DNA of 64,000 bases from Larix kaempferi (lineage: Eukaryota; Streptophyta; Pinopsida; Pinales; Pinaceae). The notes beneath the pieces were generated by a model. It made no database searches and was not told where the DNA came from. It saw nothing but the letters and a program-made list of their open reading frames with translations. Shown here one piece after another: positions 21,721 to 33,207 of this stretch. The stretch spans positions 9,331,501-9,395,500 of the forward strand of contig BSBM01000826.1 in NCBI GenBank assembly GCA_027924585.1, given 5' to 3'. Both the position numbers and the translations under genes were made by a program. Every line of letters starts with the position of its first letter. The stretch's first letter is position 1.

Positions 21721-22152
21721 GAAGGGTTGGCCAACCCTTCTCGTGCTTAGTATTTTTCAAGTCTTCACCATTCGGGATATACATGAATTGACAACCTATC
21801 CTTCGTAGGTTGAATATTTTCACAATTCCCTCATAAATGAAGGGGTGGCCGACCCTTCTTCTGCCCAATATTATTTTCATACTAGTTCTAGAATGCAAGA
21901 AGGGTCGTCCGATCCTTCTTGTGTTCACCATTCTGGATACAGGTGAGTTGCTGGATAGGTTGAATATTTGCACAATTACCTCATAAATTAAGGGACAGCT
22001 GACCCTTCTTCTGCCCAGTATTATCTTCATAGTAGTTCTAGACTGCAAGAAGGGTCGTCTGATCCTTCTTGTGTTCACCATTCTAGATGCAGGTGAATTG
22101 TTGGATATTGGTGTTCACAATTATGTACCAAACAAAGGGGAGGTCGATCCTT
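21721..22152 (+). repeat. palindrome cluster, left (six short dyads)
   Basis: Six dyads of the form gaagggtYgRYcRacccttc lie at 21721-21740 (perfect, gaagggttggccaacccttc), 21839-21858, 21896-21921, 21990-22007, 22046-22071 and about 22135-22152. They sit in a repeated context of 'cctcataaatgaag…', 'gttctagaatgc' and 'tgttcaccattctggatacaggtga'. The same family occurs twelve more times at 59914-62076. No gene is present. The cluster runs straight into a copia integrase fragment. Confidence 0.85.
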
Positions 22153-22189
22153 CTTGTCAGAAGTATGAAGTCGGGATAAACATTGTTTA

Positions 22190-22340
22190 TGCGTTTATAT
22201 GTTATAAATCAGAAGCTTTTGAGAAGTTTAAAATTTTTAAAGCAATGGTTGAAAATGATACAAATCTGAAAATAAAATGTTTAAGGTCAAATAATGGAGG
22301 AGAGTTTACCTCAAACGAATTCAATGAGTTTTGTGAAACC
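22190..22340 (+). pseudogene. copia integrase core, left fragment
   Basis: The translation KSEAFEKFKIFKAMVEN…KIKCLRSNNGGEFTSNEFNEFCET matches the copia integrase core around its second catalytic Asp; here NNGGEF replaces DNGGEF, so Asp is lost. It ends at ACC (22340) where element D begins. Its continuation (HGIKRQF) is at 45015. Integrase would insert copia cDNA. Upstream integrase and gag are missing; the fragment abuts the palindrome cluster. Confidence 0.85.
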
Positions 22341-23019
22341 TGTTGACAGACTATTTTTCGGTTTTGAATTGGAGAAAGATTGATAAAAATAAGTCTTGAT
22401 ATAATGTAAAAATGGTGAGAATAGCCCCAAGTCCTAAAAAAAATGGTTCATATGACCATTTCCTATTCCAAAAAGGAGATAAAGAATTGAGCGAAGTGCT
22501 GTGGAAGTCAAGCGAAATGATCAATGGCCATGATTGCATTGGAGAAGATCGACGGTAGAAGATGACTTTCCCCAGAAAAGAAGAGAGATCAATAGTGGAA
22601 TCGAAATTCCCTGAAAAATTAAAGGGTGATGCTAAAGGATATAAATGATCGACGATTGTTGGTGGGGAAATGGATAGATCGACAGCAGGGGAAATTTTTC
22701 GCTATGGAAGAAGCAAGGAGGATAACGAAGATAAAGTGCGCCGAAAAGTCAAGGAAGGCGGTGTTAAAGGCACACCAAGATCAACGGCTATTCGATAAAG
22801 GGAAGTTAGATCGACAAACCATAATCTTTTCGCACCTTCAACATGCATGACATAATGCAGGTCAGAGCAGTTGCAAAATACCATACCGTTGTATGCGTGT
22901 CGTCTCCACATCATTTTGCAATTAGATAAAGCGGTAAGCAAAACCACCCTCCCACATTGCAAAACCACCTTCAATGGTGTATAAAAGACAAGGACATGTC
23001 AAAAGTTGACTTTTGACTT
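22341..23019 (+). other. 5' U3 of element D
   Basis: No gene is supported. The motif 'agatcgac' and near variants recur at about 22546, 22647, 22674, 22780 and 22806. The stretch leads to the TATA box at 22979. Confidence 0.5.
22979..22986 (+). promoter_or_regulatory. TATA box for the U3 gene of element D
   Basis: TATAAAAG (context ggtgtataaaagac) precedes the reading frame. A donor-like CAG|GTAGGT lies 118 bp downstream (23095-23103), parallel to the TATA-to-donor distance of about 140 bp in element A. I found no convincing acceptor. Confidence 0.4.
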
Positions 23020-26000
23020 ATGAATGATAGAGGATTGGAACATGTCCGTGCTGTTGGAAAGCGACATAGCATAGTTTATTCAACCTGTCTGTTCCAGGTA
23101 GGTCCTCTGAAACTCGTGGAAGTAACTAGAACTGTTTACATAATGGAAGGAAGCAGTGAAACCATCCCTCATAATTTTGAAACTATGAGGATAGAAGAAA
23201 CCCTAGTGGACAAATATAGTGACATTCGTGATCCCATAATGGTTAAACTATCAATTTCGGAAATCAAAAGCAACTTGGAGGGTTTATATAAACAAAAGTT
23301 GGATGTGAACAATGTTTATAAGTCTCGTTTTATCCATTTTTGTCCAGAACAAGCTTTAGGGTTTCCATAATTCGTTCCATGGTGTGTAGTAAATTATTCT
23401 CAGAGTGAAAGAGTCATTTTCAATTCATCAAGAATGAAAATTCTTTTCCCTGTAAATGCGTCTACCATTAGGAAATCTCTAGCAGTTCCCCTGTTTTCCT
23501 CCCATGACTAGGAATATTTTGCCGAAGAAGACCTAGTTAGCCAGTACAGAGAGTCATCCCCTGATACAAAACAAACCTTCATGACCAGTTGTTTGAAACC
23601 TGACCTTTCCATTGATAACACCCCCTATCCACTTGACATTAATTTCTTTGATGAAAATTCACAGCTAGTTTTGTCACTCATTTCCCAATTTTTAGGGTTT
23701 GATGATGATTCCATGGTCAAAGAGGTCTAGTTAAGTTTGCTTTTTAGATTAAGTGATGGTAAACCATAAATGGATTACATTCAAGTACCCTACCTTAAAT
23801 TTGATGAATTATTGACTGGGAACATCCACTCTCAGTTAGTGAATTTCCACACTTCCAGACATTTTAGATTCCTGACACACCTAATGAAAATGCTCTTGTT
23901 TAGCAGAGAAAAAGATTTACATTTCCCACAGTCTGCGTTTTCAGAAACAATGGAAGACATTATGTTTAATTTTATGAATTTTATTTTATCAAAAGTATAT
24001 AGATTGATGTTTGGAGAAAATTTCCCTAGAGTATTATCAGAGATGAAGACCTTGATGCAATTAAGCCTAGAAAAATCAAGTGGAGATTGATTTTTACTGA
24101 AGCAACATATAGTAATCAGACTTTATGGATTTGCTAAGGAGACCTATATTCTACCAGCCTTCTTGACTATGAGAGTTTTTCTTTGGAGTTTATTAAACAA
24201 GAATTGATAATAGAAAATGACCATTTTCTAGCTTTCAAGAAAGCTTAAGATATAAAGTTCCCTTTAAAAATTGGTCATTTTATCATCAAGAACAAGAATG
24301 CTCTCCCTTTTTTAGAAAAGCATTTAGAAGCACTGAGTTTTAGGAAAGCGACAACTATTAATTATGATCCTTGTCATGTTATTTCTGATAGAAGGAAAGA
24401 GAACAAAAATAGAGGCTTTGATCACCAAGAGGTTGAAGGATTGGTAAAGATGGAAAATTTACTACAATATGAATCAAACACAAAAGTTTCGGGAAGTTCA
24501 CATGCTAATCCTTCTACCTTGGATAAAGTTTCAGCTGAGTTGGTACCTACCCCAGGAAAGATTGAAACAACAAGTAAAATATTTTTTTATGAAAGTACTG
24601 ATATGCAGATGGAGGAAGAAAGAGAAGCCAAAATATTAAAATCAAGCCAGCAAGATGAAGTAGTTGTATCTGACAAAGAAAAGGGAAAGAAGAAAGAAAA
24701 ATACCAAGGGCCAGAAATTCAAGTACATGAATACGAATTTAATGAGGCAAGAGCTGTAGGTGATTCTAGAAAATTTCATTCAAGAGAGGAAATATATGTA
24801 AAATATGGGAAAGACAAACAAACAACAACAGAAGCAATGCATAATTTCTTTACAATAGTCAGGAAAGTTGTTGATTCAGAAATTACTCTGATGACTAACA
24901 GAGATCCAGAAAAAAATACTTTGAATTTGGTCGTATCGTCTGATGATAAGGTCACAGAAATGAAATCAAATTTGCAAAATATAATAGTCCCTGATAAAAT
25001 TCACCTACACAGACAGAATGGAGAGGTGATTTATACTAATTTGATGAAAGCTACTTTAAAAGTGGCTAAACTACAAAATATAGTGAACAGGATGGAAATC
25101 CAGTTGAGGCAAGAGAAAACAGAGAACAAAGCTCATCAACGGCAAATAAAAAGATTGCAAGATGACCTGGTGGAGAGCAATAATGAACCAAATAGAGGGG
25201 AGGCAAGAACAAGGCATGTAAAAATATTTCACATGAGAAATAAAAGACTATCTAATTACTTAAGAAAAAGGTTAAAATTCCAACAACAAAGTTAATTCAA
25301 GCCTTTGAATTAACTGTGCTAGAACAAGAAAAATAAACTTTATCTCAAGAATTGGATGATTGTAGAGCTAAATTGCTTGAGTTTGAGGAAAAAGAGGTAA
25401 GTTGGGAGAAAGATAGATTGAGTCTTAAGACTCAAATTGAATATCTAAATGCCAAATTGGAAAATACAGCACAAGAGAAGTAAGGAATAGATCAAGCAAA
25501 CAAACAACCAAGAACATATGATATAGTTCAAGCTATGTCCTAAGTTAGCTTGAAAGAGGTGAAGACCATAGAACTAAAAGAAGAAAAACAAAGACTAGAA
25601 GAGGAAAATCAGAAAAAGGAAAATGAAATAAAAGAGTTGAAAAATAACAATAAAGAATTGGTAGGCATAAATCAGAGGATGATAAGTCAAGTGATAGGAC
25701 AACTAGCATTGCAAGGTGCAAAGCATTTGATTTGGGATTCAATCATCATTGAGGCTACAAAATTCAGGCCTTATTTAGATTTTATGAAGACAAAGGTAGC
25801 CATATCAAATGATAGCTTACAAAGATGTACAACAATGAAAGTTTTAGATAAGAAACCAAAAGATATAGCCCAAGATACCATAAGTTTCTTAAATACTCTG
25901 ACAGGATATGATATGGAAGAAATGGCTCTCAAAAACATGGTAACAGTCATAACTTGGGATAGGAGATTCCTTGGAAAACATTCTCACATTGAGAATGTTC

Positions 26001-26145
26001 AAGCTAGAGCAGAACATATGAAGAAATAGGTTGAATCCTTCAAAAAGGGATTTGAAAAGCTAATACAAAAGGGACTGCCTTCTTTTTGGGATGAAAATAA
26101 TGAGTTTAATTCCTAGAAAAAATATAAGGATTTCCTATTTATTAT
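23020..26145 (+). pseudogene. U3-encoded protein of element D, main part (decayed)
   Basis: About 1,040 codons over several frames, joined by small frameshifts and C-to-T type stops. The start is uncertain: ATG at 23020 or 23144. An N-terminal globular part contains RVIFNSSRMKILFPVNAST (near 23415-23475), aligning with RVLHDSKGEPFASFHPSYI of element A. IRLYGFAKETYILP near 24115-24160 aligns with IRMFGGTKPPYILP. A KK…FP…E..LEAL.F…SDRRK stretch (24240-24400) also matches. Then come K/E-rich linkers (24600-24720) and a coiled coil (25550-25700). The frame is cut at 26145 by element C and resumes at 41547. Function unknown; homology to element A's U3 protein is my inference from these ordered matches. 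Confidence 0.6.
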
Positions 26146-27046
26146 TGTTACACCTAAAATCTACTCATCATTAGATTCAGTGTATACATCCCTGAAGTCA
26201 CCTGGACTAAGTATTTTCATCTGGGAGGATTTGCACTCAATTCTGCAATCTTTTGAGAGGTCGTCGTAGGTTGCACATTAGCAACATGCAATGTTGCAGC
26301 TTGCTCCACTGTAGGGTGCGATGAGGTCTGTTAATGGGAAAAAATAGTCTATTCGAGATCATTCTCGAATCTTTCCCATTTAGGGGCTTATCCCTAACCT
26401 CTAGGGGAGTTGGCACTCGACCCCTAACTCTTTGGGAGGATCCCCTATCTCTCTCCTATTATCTCTCAATCTATCCTATCCATACCCTATCCACTTAGTT
26501 CTATATAAGTGAGGCTCACTCCCATCCCAAAGGGAGGAAGAATATGGTAACTACATGATGGTGAAATCTCTCTTAAGACATCCCCATTCACCTATTGGAG
26601 AGCTCATACTTCCTTGGAAGGACGTGGCAATTGGCTTGGTCGGAGAAGGGCTACTATGTTAAGTGTTGGTTGTAGTTCTATATCTCTATCATGTACTCCT
26701 CTATTTGCAGTAATACAAATGCTTTCCACCAATATTGTTCTTGTGGGTAATGACATTGTGTAGTTTACCTACTTAACTATTTACTTAGATCGCTTATTGT
26801 ATAGATGTCTTTTACTGGTTTCTCTTGTTTCTTTGTCTTAATAGGTCTTGGAGCTTGGATCTGACGATCGTGGGACGTGGGTCAACATTCGGGAGAAAGG
26901 ATTGCGTAGTAAAAAGGTAAGACATCTAGTACTTGGTCCTTAAGTAGATCTAGGAGATGTGTTTTTAGTTTGTTCTATTTGTTCTAGACTCACATTGAGC
27001 TAGGGAGATCCGGCTCGCATCCACTCAAGTAGATTGTCCGATAACA
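26146..27046 (+). repeat. 5' LTR of element C
   Basis: 901 bp, TG…CA. The TATA box TATATAAG is at 26503-26510. An 11-base match to the 5'-leader motif (gcgatgtcgca type) lies near 26290. The partner is 40642-41541. Confidence 0.93.
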
Positions 27047-29258
27047 AATCTGGAAACCATACTAGGGAGTAGTGTTTGTCTTGTTTAGTGGTCATTAATC
27101 TGAGAGTTATTTTCAGTTGATTACTTGACACAAGCCTTTTTTATCATTTTTTGCCATTTACTTCTTAGGATTGATTTTACTATCAGATCTTCACGTTGAA
27201 GACTCTGATTTGCTTCTTCTGAGTTTATACAACTCATTTTCAAGCCTACTTATGGTTCATTGTTGAGAGATCTGGTTCATTTTTTAATCTGGACCTCGCC
27301 TGTCGCACCTGGGCAGTGGAAACGGAGCGACACTATGTCATTCTGAGTCTCTGTTCTTCACCTGTTAGTCACCCATCGCATCCTTTGCATTGGTATACTG
27401 CTACATCGTCGCACCTCCCGTGAAGGCAAACTGCGATGTCGCACTGTGTGTAAGGACAGAGTGCGTCGATCTGTCAAAAGTTGGCATACAAGAATCCCTT
27501 CCCTCATTTGACAGTTTGAACCTTGGTCTGATGTATGAACTCCCTCTATGCTACAAGATCCAGCCAGAGACCCCATTTATGATTTGTGTGTTGAGAGTTT
27601 GGTTTCGTTTGGATTGACTTTGGGTTCCATCTTGGACAAGTTTGAGATAGGTAGTGGTGGATACTCTAGTCTCCTCCACCTTCATCCGTTCACTGTTGCA
27701 TTCCCTTCCTTCCATCCCTGATCTGATCATTGCATTGGATCAAATTAAAGACCTCATTTACATTTGTTTTGAGCTTTGCTTGCTTAGTTTGCTTGCTACT
27801 GCTTGATTTTGAGTTAAGTGTGTTTTCAACTTGCTTGAGTGCTTGTCTTTTCTTGAGTTTTCTGACTGTATGAGTGCCGCAAGTAGTGTTTTCTTTTCAG
27901 TAATTTAGATCTGAAAGCAGAGTTGTTATCAAGTTTATTCTTTGATGAATCCATCGAAAATTTTAAAAATTCTTCTTTCCCATTGTTTCTCAAAAAATTA
28001 TTGAAGAAAGATTGTTGTGCATTGGAAAATTCTGGTTTATGTTTTGGAAAAGTTGAATGAATGTATGATCTATTGTGTTTTTCTCGAATTATGAATCGCT
28101 CATCTTCTTGAAAGGCTCAAAGCACGCTTCGATATTTGCAAAATTAATTCCATGCTAAGGAAAGATAGATGCATTTTTAATTCTTGTTGCTTTTAGATCA
28201 TTGAAATTGAAATTGAAAAGCTTGCATTTCTCATTTCAGAATCCTCTCTTTTCATCATTTAGTGTCATTTTACTTTGAAAAGAAGAAGAAAAGGAAAAAG
28301 TTGTTTCAATTTGGTTTAGTAGTGTTGTGTTGTTTTGCGTTTCACTGAAAGTAAAATAATACTTTCATTGTCAAATTTGTTTGAATTGAGAATTGTGTTG
28401 CATTGAGTTTGTTCTGGCAATACCATTGGAAAAAGCTTTCTCCTTTCCATAGCTAGAATTCATCGAAAGAAAAGAACATTTCATGCATGTAGTCATGGCT
28501 TGCATTATGCTTCCGATTATGTACTCACCTCATGCATTCACCTAACTGTCCACGATAAAATTAACGGTAGAACTAGGTAAATTTTTTAGCAACTTGTGTG
28601 TAAGTTAGAGACGTGTTCTAGCGTCGTTAAGCATGGTAGCTGTTGTTATTTGCCAACATTGTATCCCAGGGGTATTGTAGTCTTCCACATACATCGTTAT
28701 ATCTAGCTCCTTCACGTACCCACCAAGTACCATAATCCGTACTTGGCATATATCAAAGGGTGCATCACGTACTCGACACGTATATCGGAAGGTCTCTTGC
28801 CGAACGGTTGTGCATTAGACAGCACCACTACGGATTTGAGCTCCCACGTACCTTGCGTATATCGGAAGACACCATTAGGATTCTTGAAACCAACCGAGTT
28901 AACCATTTGGCCGTCTTGGAAAAGCAATACACCGAGAACAACACTCAGGGAGATTAGCACGCATGTACTTTCCAGGTAATCGGGTATGCAGGCAAGGGTA
29001 CAGTCCCAATCCTCCTTGTCGCGTCATATTGTTGGACCCTGCAGTATATCGCGGTTTGCAATGCCTTGATAATCTCGTGAGGTTCCAAACTTTTGAATCC
29101 ACTCTGTCACATAAGTTTGCTTGTTGCCTTAGTTTGAGTAGGGTTTTTCTGGACTGCATTTCTTTTAGCGTACCCTTAGGAGAAACGTTGTTTCGGCCTT
29201 TCTGGATGATTTTCCTGATACTCTAGCGGATTTTCCCTGGAGAAGGTCCCATAGGATA
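27047..29258 (+). other. leader of element C
   Basis: 2.2 kb without a supported gene. The primer-binding site should start at TGGAAACC (27051); I could not match it to a tRNA. Several T-rich blocks and short repeats of 'cgtatatcggaag' (near 28785 and 28855) are present. Confidence 0.55.
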
Positions 29259-32030
29259 TTGAACTTATCACCCGAATATCCCCTTAATCCGGAGGTTATT
29301 TCGAGGGTAAGAATGGATCAGCGTAACACGGTCATAGTTACTGAAGTGGAGAACCCCACTTTGAATGTTGGCGGAATTTTGTTTCCAGTAGATTCACCTG
29401 CCTCTCATCCCCCGCAGGATGAAGAAGCACACACCCCCGCTTCACAAAACCTTTCTCCCGTCATCCCGGGAGAACTTGGATCGTTGGAATGGATAAACCG
29501 ACCCCAGGACAACCCTACAGCAGCTATTGGTCCTTCAGCAGCTTATTGGACATCTTCTACAGATCACCCAGTGGCTCATTTTGCTATCTCATCCCCACCT
29601 AACTGGGCTACTCCAGATTTCTCTAGGCCTTACTATAGGCCTGACCTTGCCAAGATTTTCGGCCCCATCCATGAAAGTTTGGAACAGTTACGTATTAAAG
29701 GAAATGAGCTTCGAAGACAAAGTCTCGGGAAACACTCTGAAGAGTTCCATAATCACCATTTCCAAATAAGATTTGGCGATGGAAACATCCCAGTTCATCC
29801 GACATCTTTTGGATCACCTGAAGCATCCCACCACATGACCACTAAAAAGGCTAGTCAACCCTCACAAAAGTCCAGTCCTGCACCTCAAGTGAACCAACCG
29901 ATGGAAGGACAACAATCCAACACACCTGTCACTACCACGGTTACTTTACCAGTTCCTCCCCCACCTCAGAATTCGAGGGGAGGGTATTACATTCCCATGG
30001 ATTATCTTATTGGTAATGTTATTACCATGGTAGCTAGTCAACAACCTACGTTGGTTCAACCTTTGACTAGTGGTCAACCTTTTGTAGCTAGGGGGAAACC
30101 CCCGTTTCCTAACCAAAACGTAGACGGTGGAATCCCCAATGGACCTTCCGTTGGACCTTCCTGACCCGCTAGACCATCCACCACGGGATTATCTCATGTT
30201 GGAGGGTCATCAAACGTAACTCAACCCTCATGGAGTCAAGCGTATCTAGGTTTTGTTAACCCTGTGATGGGCTAACCTAATCCCGGAAACACACCATATG
30301 GGATACCTTATCCTGTGAATCCATACACTCTATGGGGAAAACAACCTGTGTTGCAACACATACCCCAACTGACTATCCCTCAAGTACCACCACTCCTGAT
30401 CGGTCCTCCCCCACCTCCTGCTGGAGGCGGCAGACCCCCACCTCATTTTTCCTATAGTACCCCTCACCCCTCCGGCGGTGGCACGAATGGTCCACCACCC
30501 CCTCCCGGCGAAGGCGGTGGGGGACCACCCTATCATGGTAGAGGAGGACATTTCCCTTTGGGTGGCGGCGGTGGTCCACCACCCCCTCCAAGCGGAGGTG
30601 GTGGAGGACCTAATTACTATGGTGGTGGCGGTGGTGGTGGAGACCCTCATCCTTCCGGTAGCGGAGGTGGTGTGGGTCCCCATCCTTTTGGCGGTGGAGG
30701 TGGTCCACCACCCCCTCCAGGAAGAGGCGGAGGTGGACCACCTTATTACAGTTATGGACCTCCACCTCCTCCCGGTGGTGGCGGTGGACCTCCACCCCCT
30801 CCCAGAGGTGGAGGTAGACCCCCACCTTATTAGAATGGACAACCTTATGGTGGCAGACCTCCTTACGCTCTGGGTGGCACACCCCCCTACGGTCAGTTTC
30901 ATCCTGGTACACCTTACGGTCAGCTTTGTCCTTAGACGCCTTATCCGTATTATCAATACGTGCAGCCTAATCCACAGCTGCCCTTCCTGTCTACTTTGGA
31001 CCTGCCTGACCTCTCCCGTTTAACCAACGATCCTATTTACCAAGGATCTAACTGGTCATCGATTCCATTGAAACTTCTGTCTGATATCCCCAAGTTTGAC
31101 AGCAAGCCTGGTGAAGACCCTAAGAAGCACGTGATGACATACCACTTATGGTGTTCATTTAATTCCTTAATGGACGATTCAATTCATCTTAGATTGTTTC
31201 AAAGGACTCTCACCGGTTCGGCTGCCAAGTGGTACATTGAATTGCCACCGCACTTTTTTCCTGATTTTGGTTCTCTTGTCATGAACTTTTTGACACATTT
31301 CCAGCTGCCCATACGGTATGAAACTGGTACCGAGCTTTTAACCTCACTCCGTCAGAATACCACCACTCACATTTCGGATCATATCCACGAGTGGCGAAGG
31401 AGACGACGTCTCATTAAAGCTCCCATTCCAGATCAGCTCCTAGCAGACTGGTTCACAAAATCCCTCATCCCTACCATAGCAAGAGACATTTCTATGCGAG
31501 GTTCTGTCACCGAAGAACAAGCCATCGCGAGTGCCCATGTGCTAGACCTAGTCTACACTCAATTCGGCACTTTGTTTGATATTCTGACTGACGCACCCCA
31601 TGACGTTAATGAACCTGCAAAAACCACATAAGGGACTCCAAACTGATGGAATCATTGGTTCCCTTAACACCCAGCCTGTTGTTAGTACTGTTTGATCATC
31701 CAACCTAGCTCCGGCTAGCCACAACACCACCAAGTCCACCAATCCTGCTGTAACTGAAGAGGTGAATTCTGTTCAATCAGCTTCATCTCAGAAGTTTAAC
31801 GGAAAGAAGAAGAACAAGGGGAAACCCAAAAAGTCTTCTTCCTAGCAGGAACCAAAGAGCACTCCTGATGATACCAAGCAGAAAAGGAAACTGAAGTATC
31901 CTTGTTTACTATGTGGAGATGACCATTTCTCCAAAGAGTGTCCCCATAGAGACGAAGTACAAAATTTTCTTAGGGGTAAACCGACTCCCAGAGTCCTCAA
32001 CAATCCGTTTCCTACTCAAAACCAGTAGAT
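29259..32030 (+). pseudogene. gag: gag of element C with Gly/Pro-rich insertion
   Basis: One frame from about 29259 to 31631 with a few stops (30162, 30273, 30831, 30933), then a one-base shift near 31625 and continued coding. An N-terminal Pro/Ser-rich part leads to a 150-residue block of alternating PPPPP and GGGGG runs (30380-30840). The capsid-type domain is at 31040-31560 (IPKFDSKPGEDP, AAKWYIELP, F…F). A Lys-rich stretch and a zinc-knuckle variant CLLCGDDHFSKEC (31902-31940; CX2CX3HX4C, one residue short of the canonical spacing) follow. Gag packages RNA; the low-complexity block is unusual. Confidence 0.8.
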
Positions 32031-33207
32031 GATTGCTCAAACCCCCCTATCCCAGGGGGAACCATCCAATACCGCGCATGTTCTCATGTTGTGTAACGAG
32101 GCGATCAATTTGAATACTCGCTCGTGATCTTACAAACCGGTCCCTTCGAAGGAATCCACTAGAAGTAATCCTGAAAAAGCTTCCGACTCTTTAACCGATG
32201 TCACTATACCATCGACTTCTCTCACCATTGAGAATCCCTCCTTAGACTTGATATTGTGACCACCCAAGAGTACGATTCGAAAAGCTGTTTTCAATCCTAA
32301 TGCTCAAGCGACACAAAATTACAATATCGTAGAGGACTTGGCACAAGCTCCTTGCGCCATGTCTACCCTGGAATTTTTGCAGAATTGTCCTAATCAACGC
32401 AAAACTCTCCTTGCAGCCATTGGTGCAGTAGACCCGGATTCCTCGAACACCATCATGTTCCAACTTGACAACTTTAAGTCGAGGCTCTCACACCAGCTCC
32501 CATTTCAAGTTTCTATGAACATTGCTGGGAAGATTTTCCACCGTACCCTTTCGCACGAAGGAGCCTCCACTTCTGTCATGTCCATCGCCTATTGGAGAGC
32601 CATTGGCTCCCCCGAATTGAATCGTTCTCCTACCATGTTGAAAGCATTCGACGGGCATGGCTTTCAACCTCATGGGCTCTTACAAGCTCTTGTAGTTGAG
32701 TTGGGTGGAAAGACCGTAACGATTAACATGGAAGTGGTCTCGGCCCCGTTAGATTATAATCTCTTGGTTGGTCGCAATTGGTTTTACACCATGCAGGCGG
32801 TAGCCTCTTCAGTCTTCCGCATAGTACAATTCCCCAACCAAGGACGAATTGTTACTATCGACCAGTTAGATTTTTGTACACCGGATGCCACTACTCATCC
32901 TGGTGACCATGTTCCTTCCATTGGACAAATGTCAAAACAGTATGAGAGTGTAGGGGTTGGCCTTTTGAAAGATTCATCTCTCATGGGCATTTTTCCAGCC
33001 GCGGACCCCCCTAATCATGTTGCTATGGTGAACATGATCTCCACAAAGATTTTATCTCACTCTAATGATGCTTGGCTTGTACTGGATGAAGCAAAAACAC
33101 ACCTGCTTGGAGATATGATGCCTCTTTCACCCGCTGAACGTATTTATGAGGCTATCCAATCAGCATCGGAGGACCATTTAACCAGGCCTCTCCATCCTGT
33201 TCTCTAA
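32031..33207 (+). pseudogene. pol: protease region of element C
   Basis: An aspartic protease-like domain at about 32500-32850: LSHEGASTSVM (32551-32583) followed by LVVELGGKTVTINMEVV and LDYNLLVGRNWFY. The family motif is normally DEGAS; the catalytic Asp is His here (codon near 32557), which should kill the enzyme. A VTIDQLDF end is typical of Tat/Retand-like proteases. The frame stops at 33205 and coding shifts to RT. Confidence 0.8.

Noticed and set aside
21721-22152. CRISPR-like array of palindromic repeats
   Set aside because: The repeats and linkers are degenerate and irregularly spaced, no cas genes exist and the DNA is clearly a plant nuclear genome.
22626-22850. Short gene in the 5' U3 of element D
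   Set aside because: Lys/Arg-rich frame over 'gatcgac' subrepeats, without homology or conserved structure.
30330-30956. Minus-strand open frame of 208 codons and other frames over the same stretch
   Set aside because: They are shadows of the GC-rich Gly/Pro repeats of gag on the plus strand.
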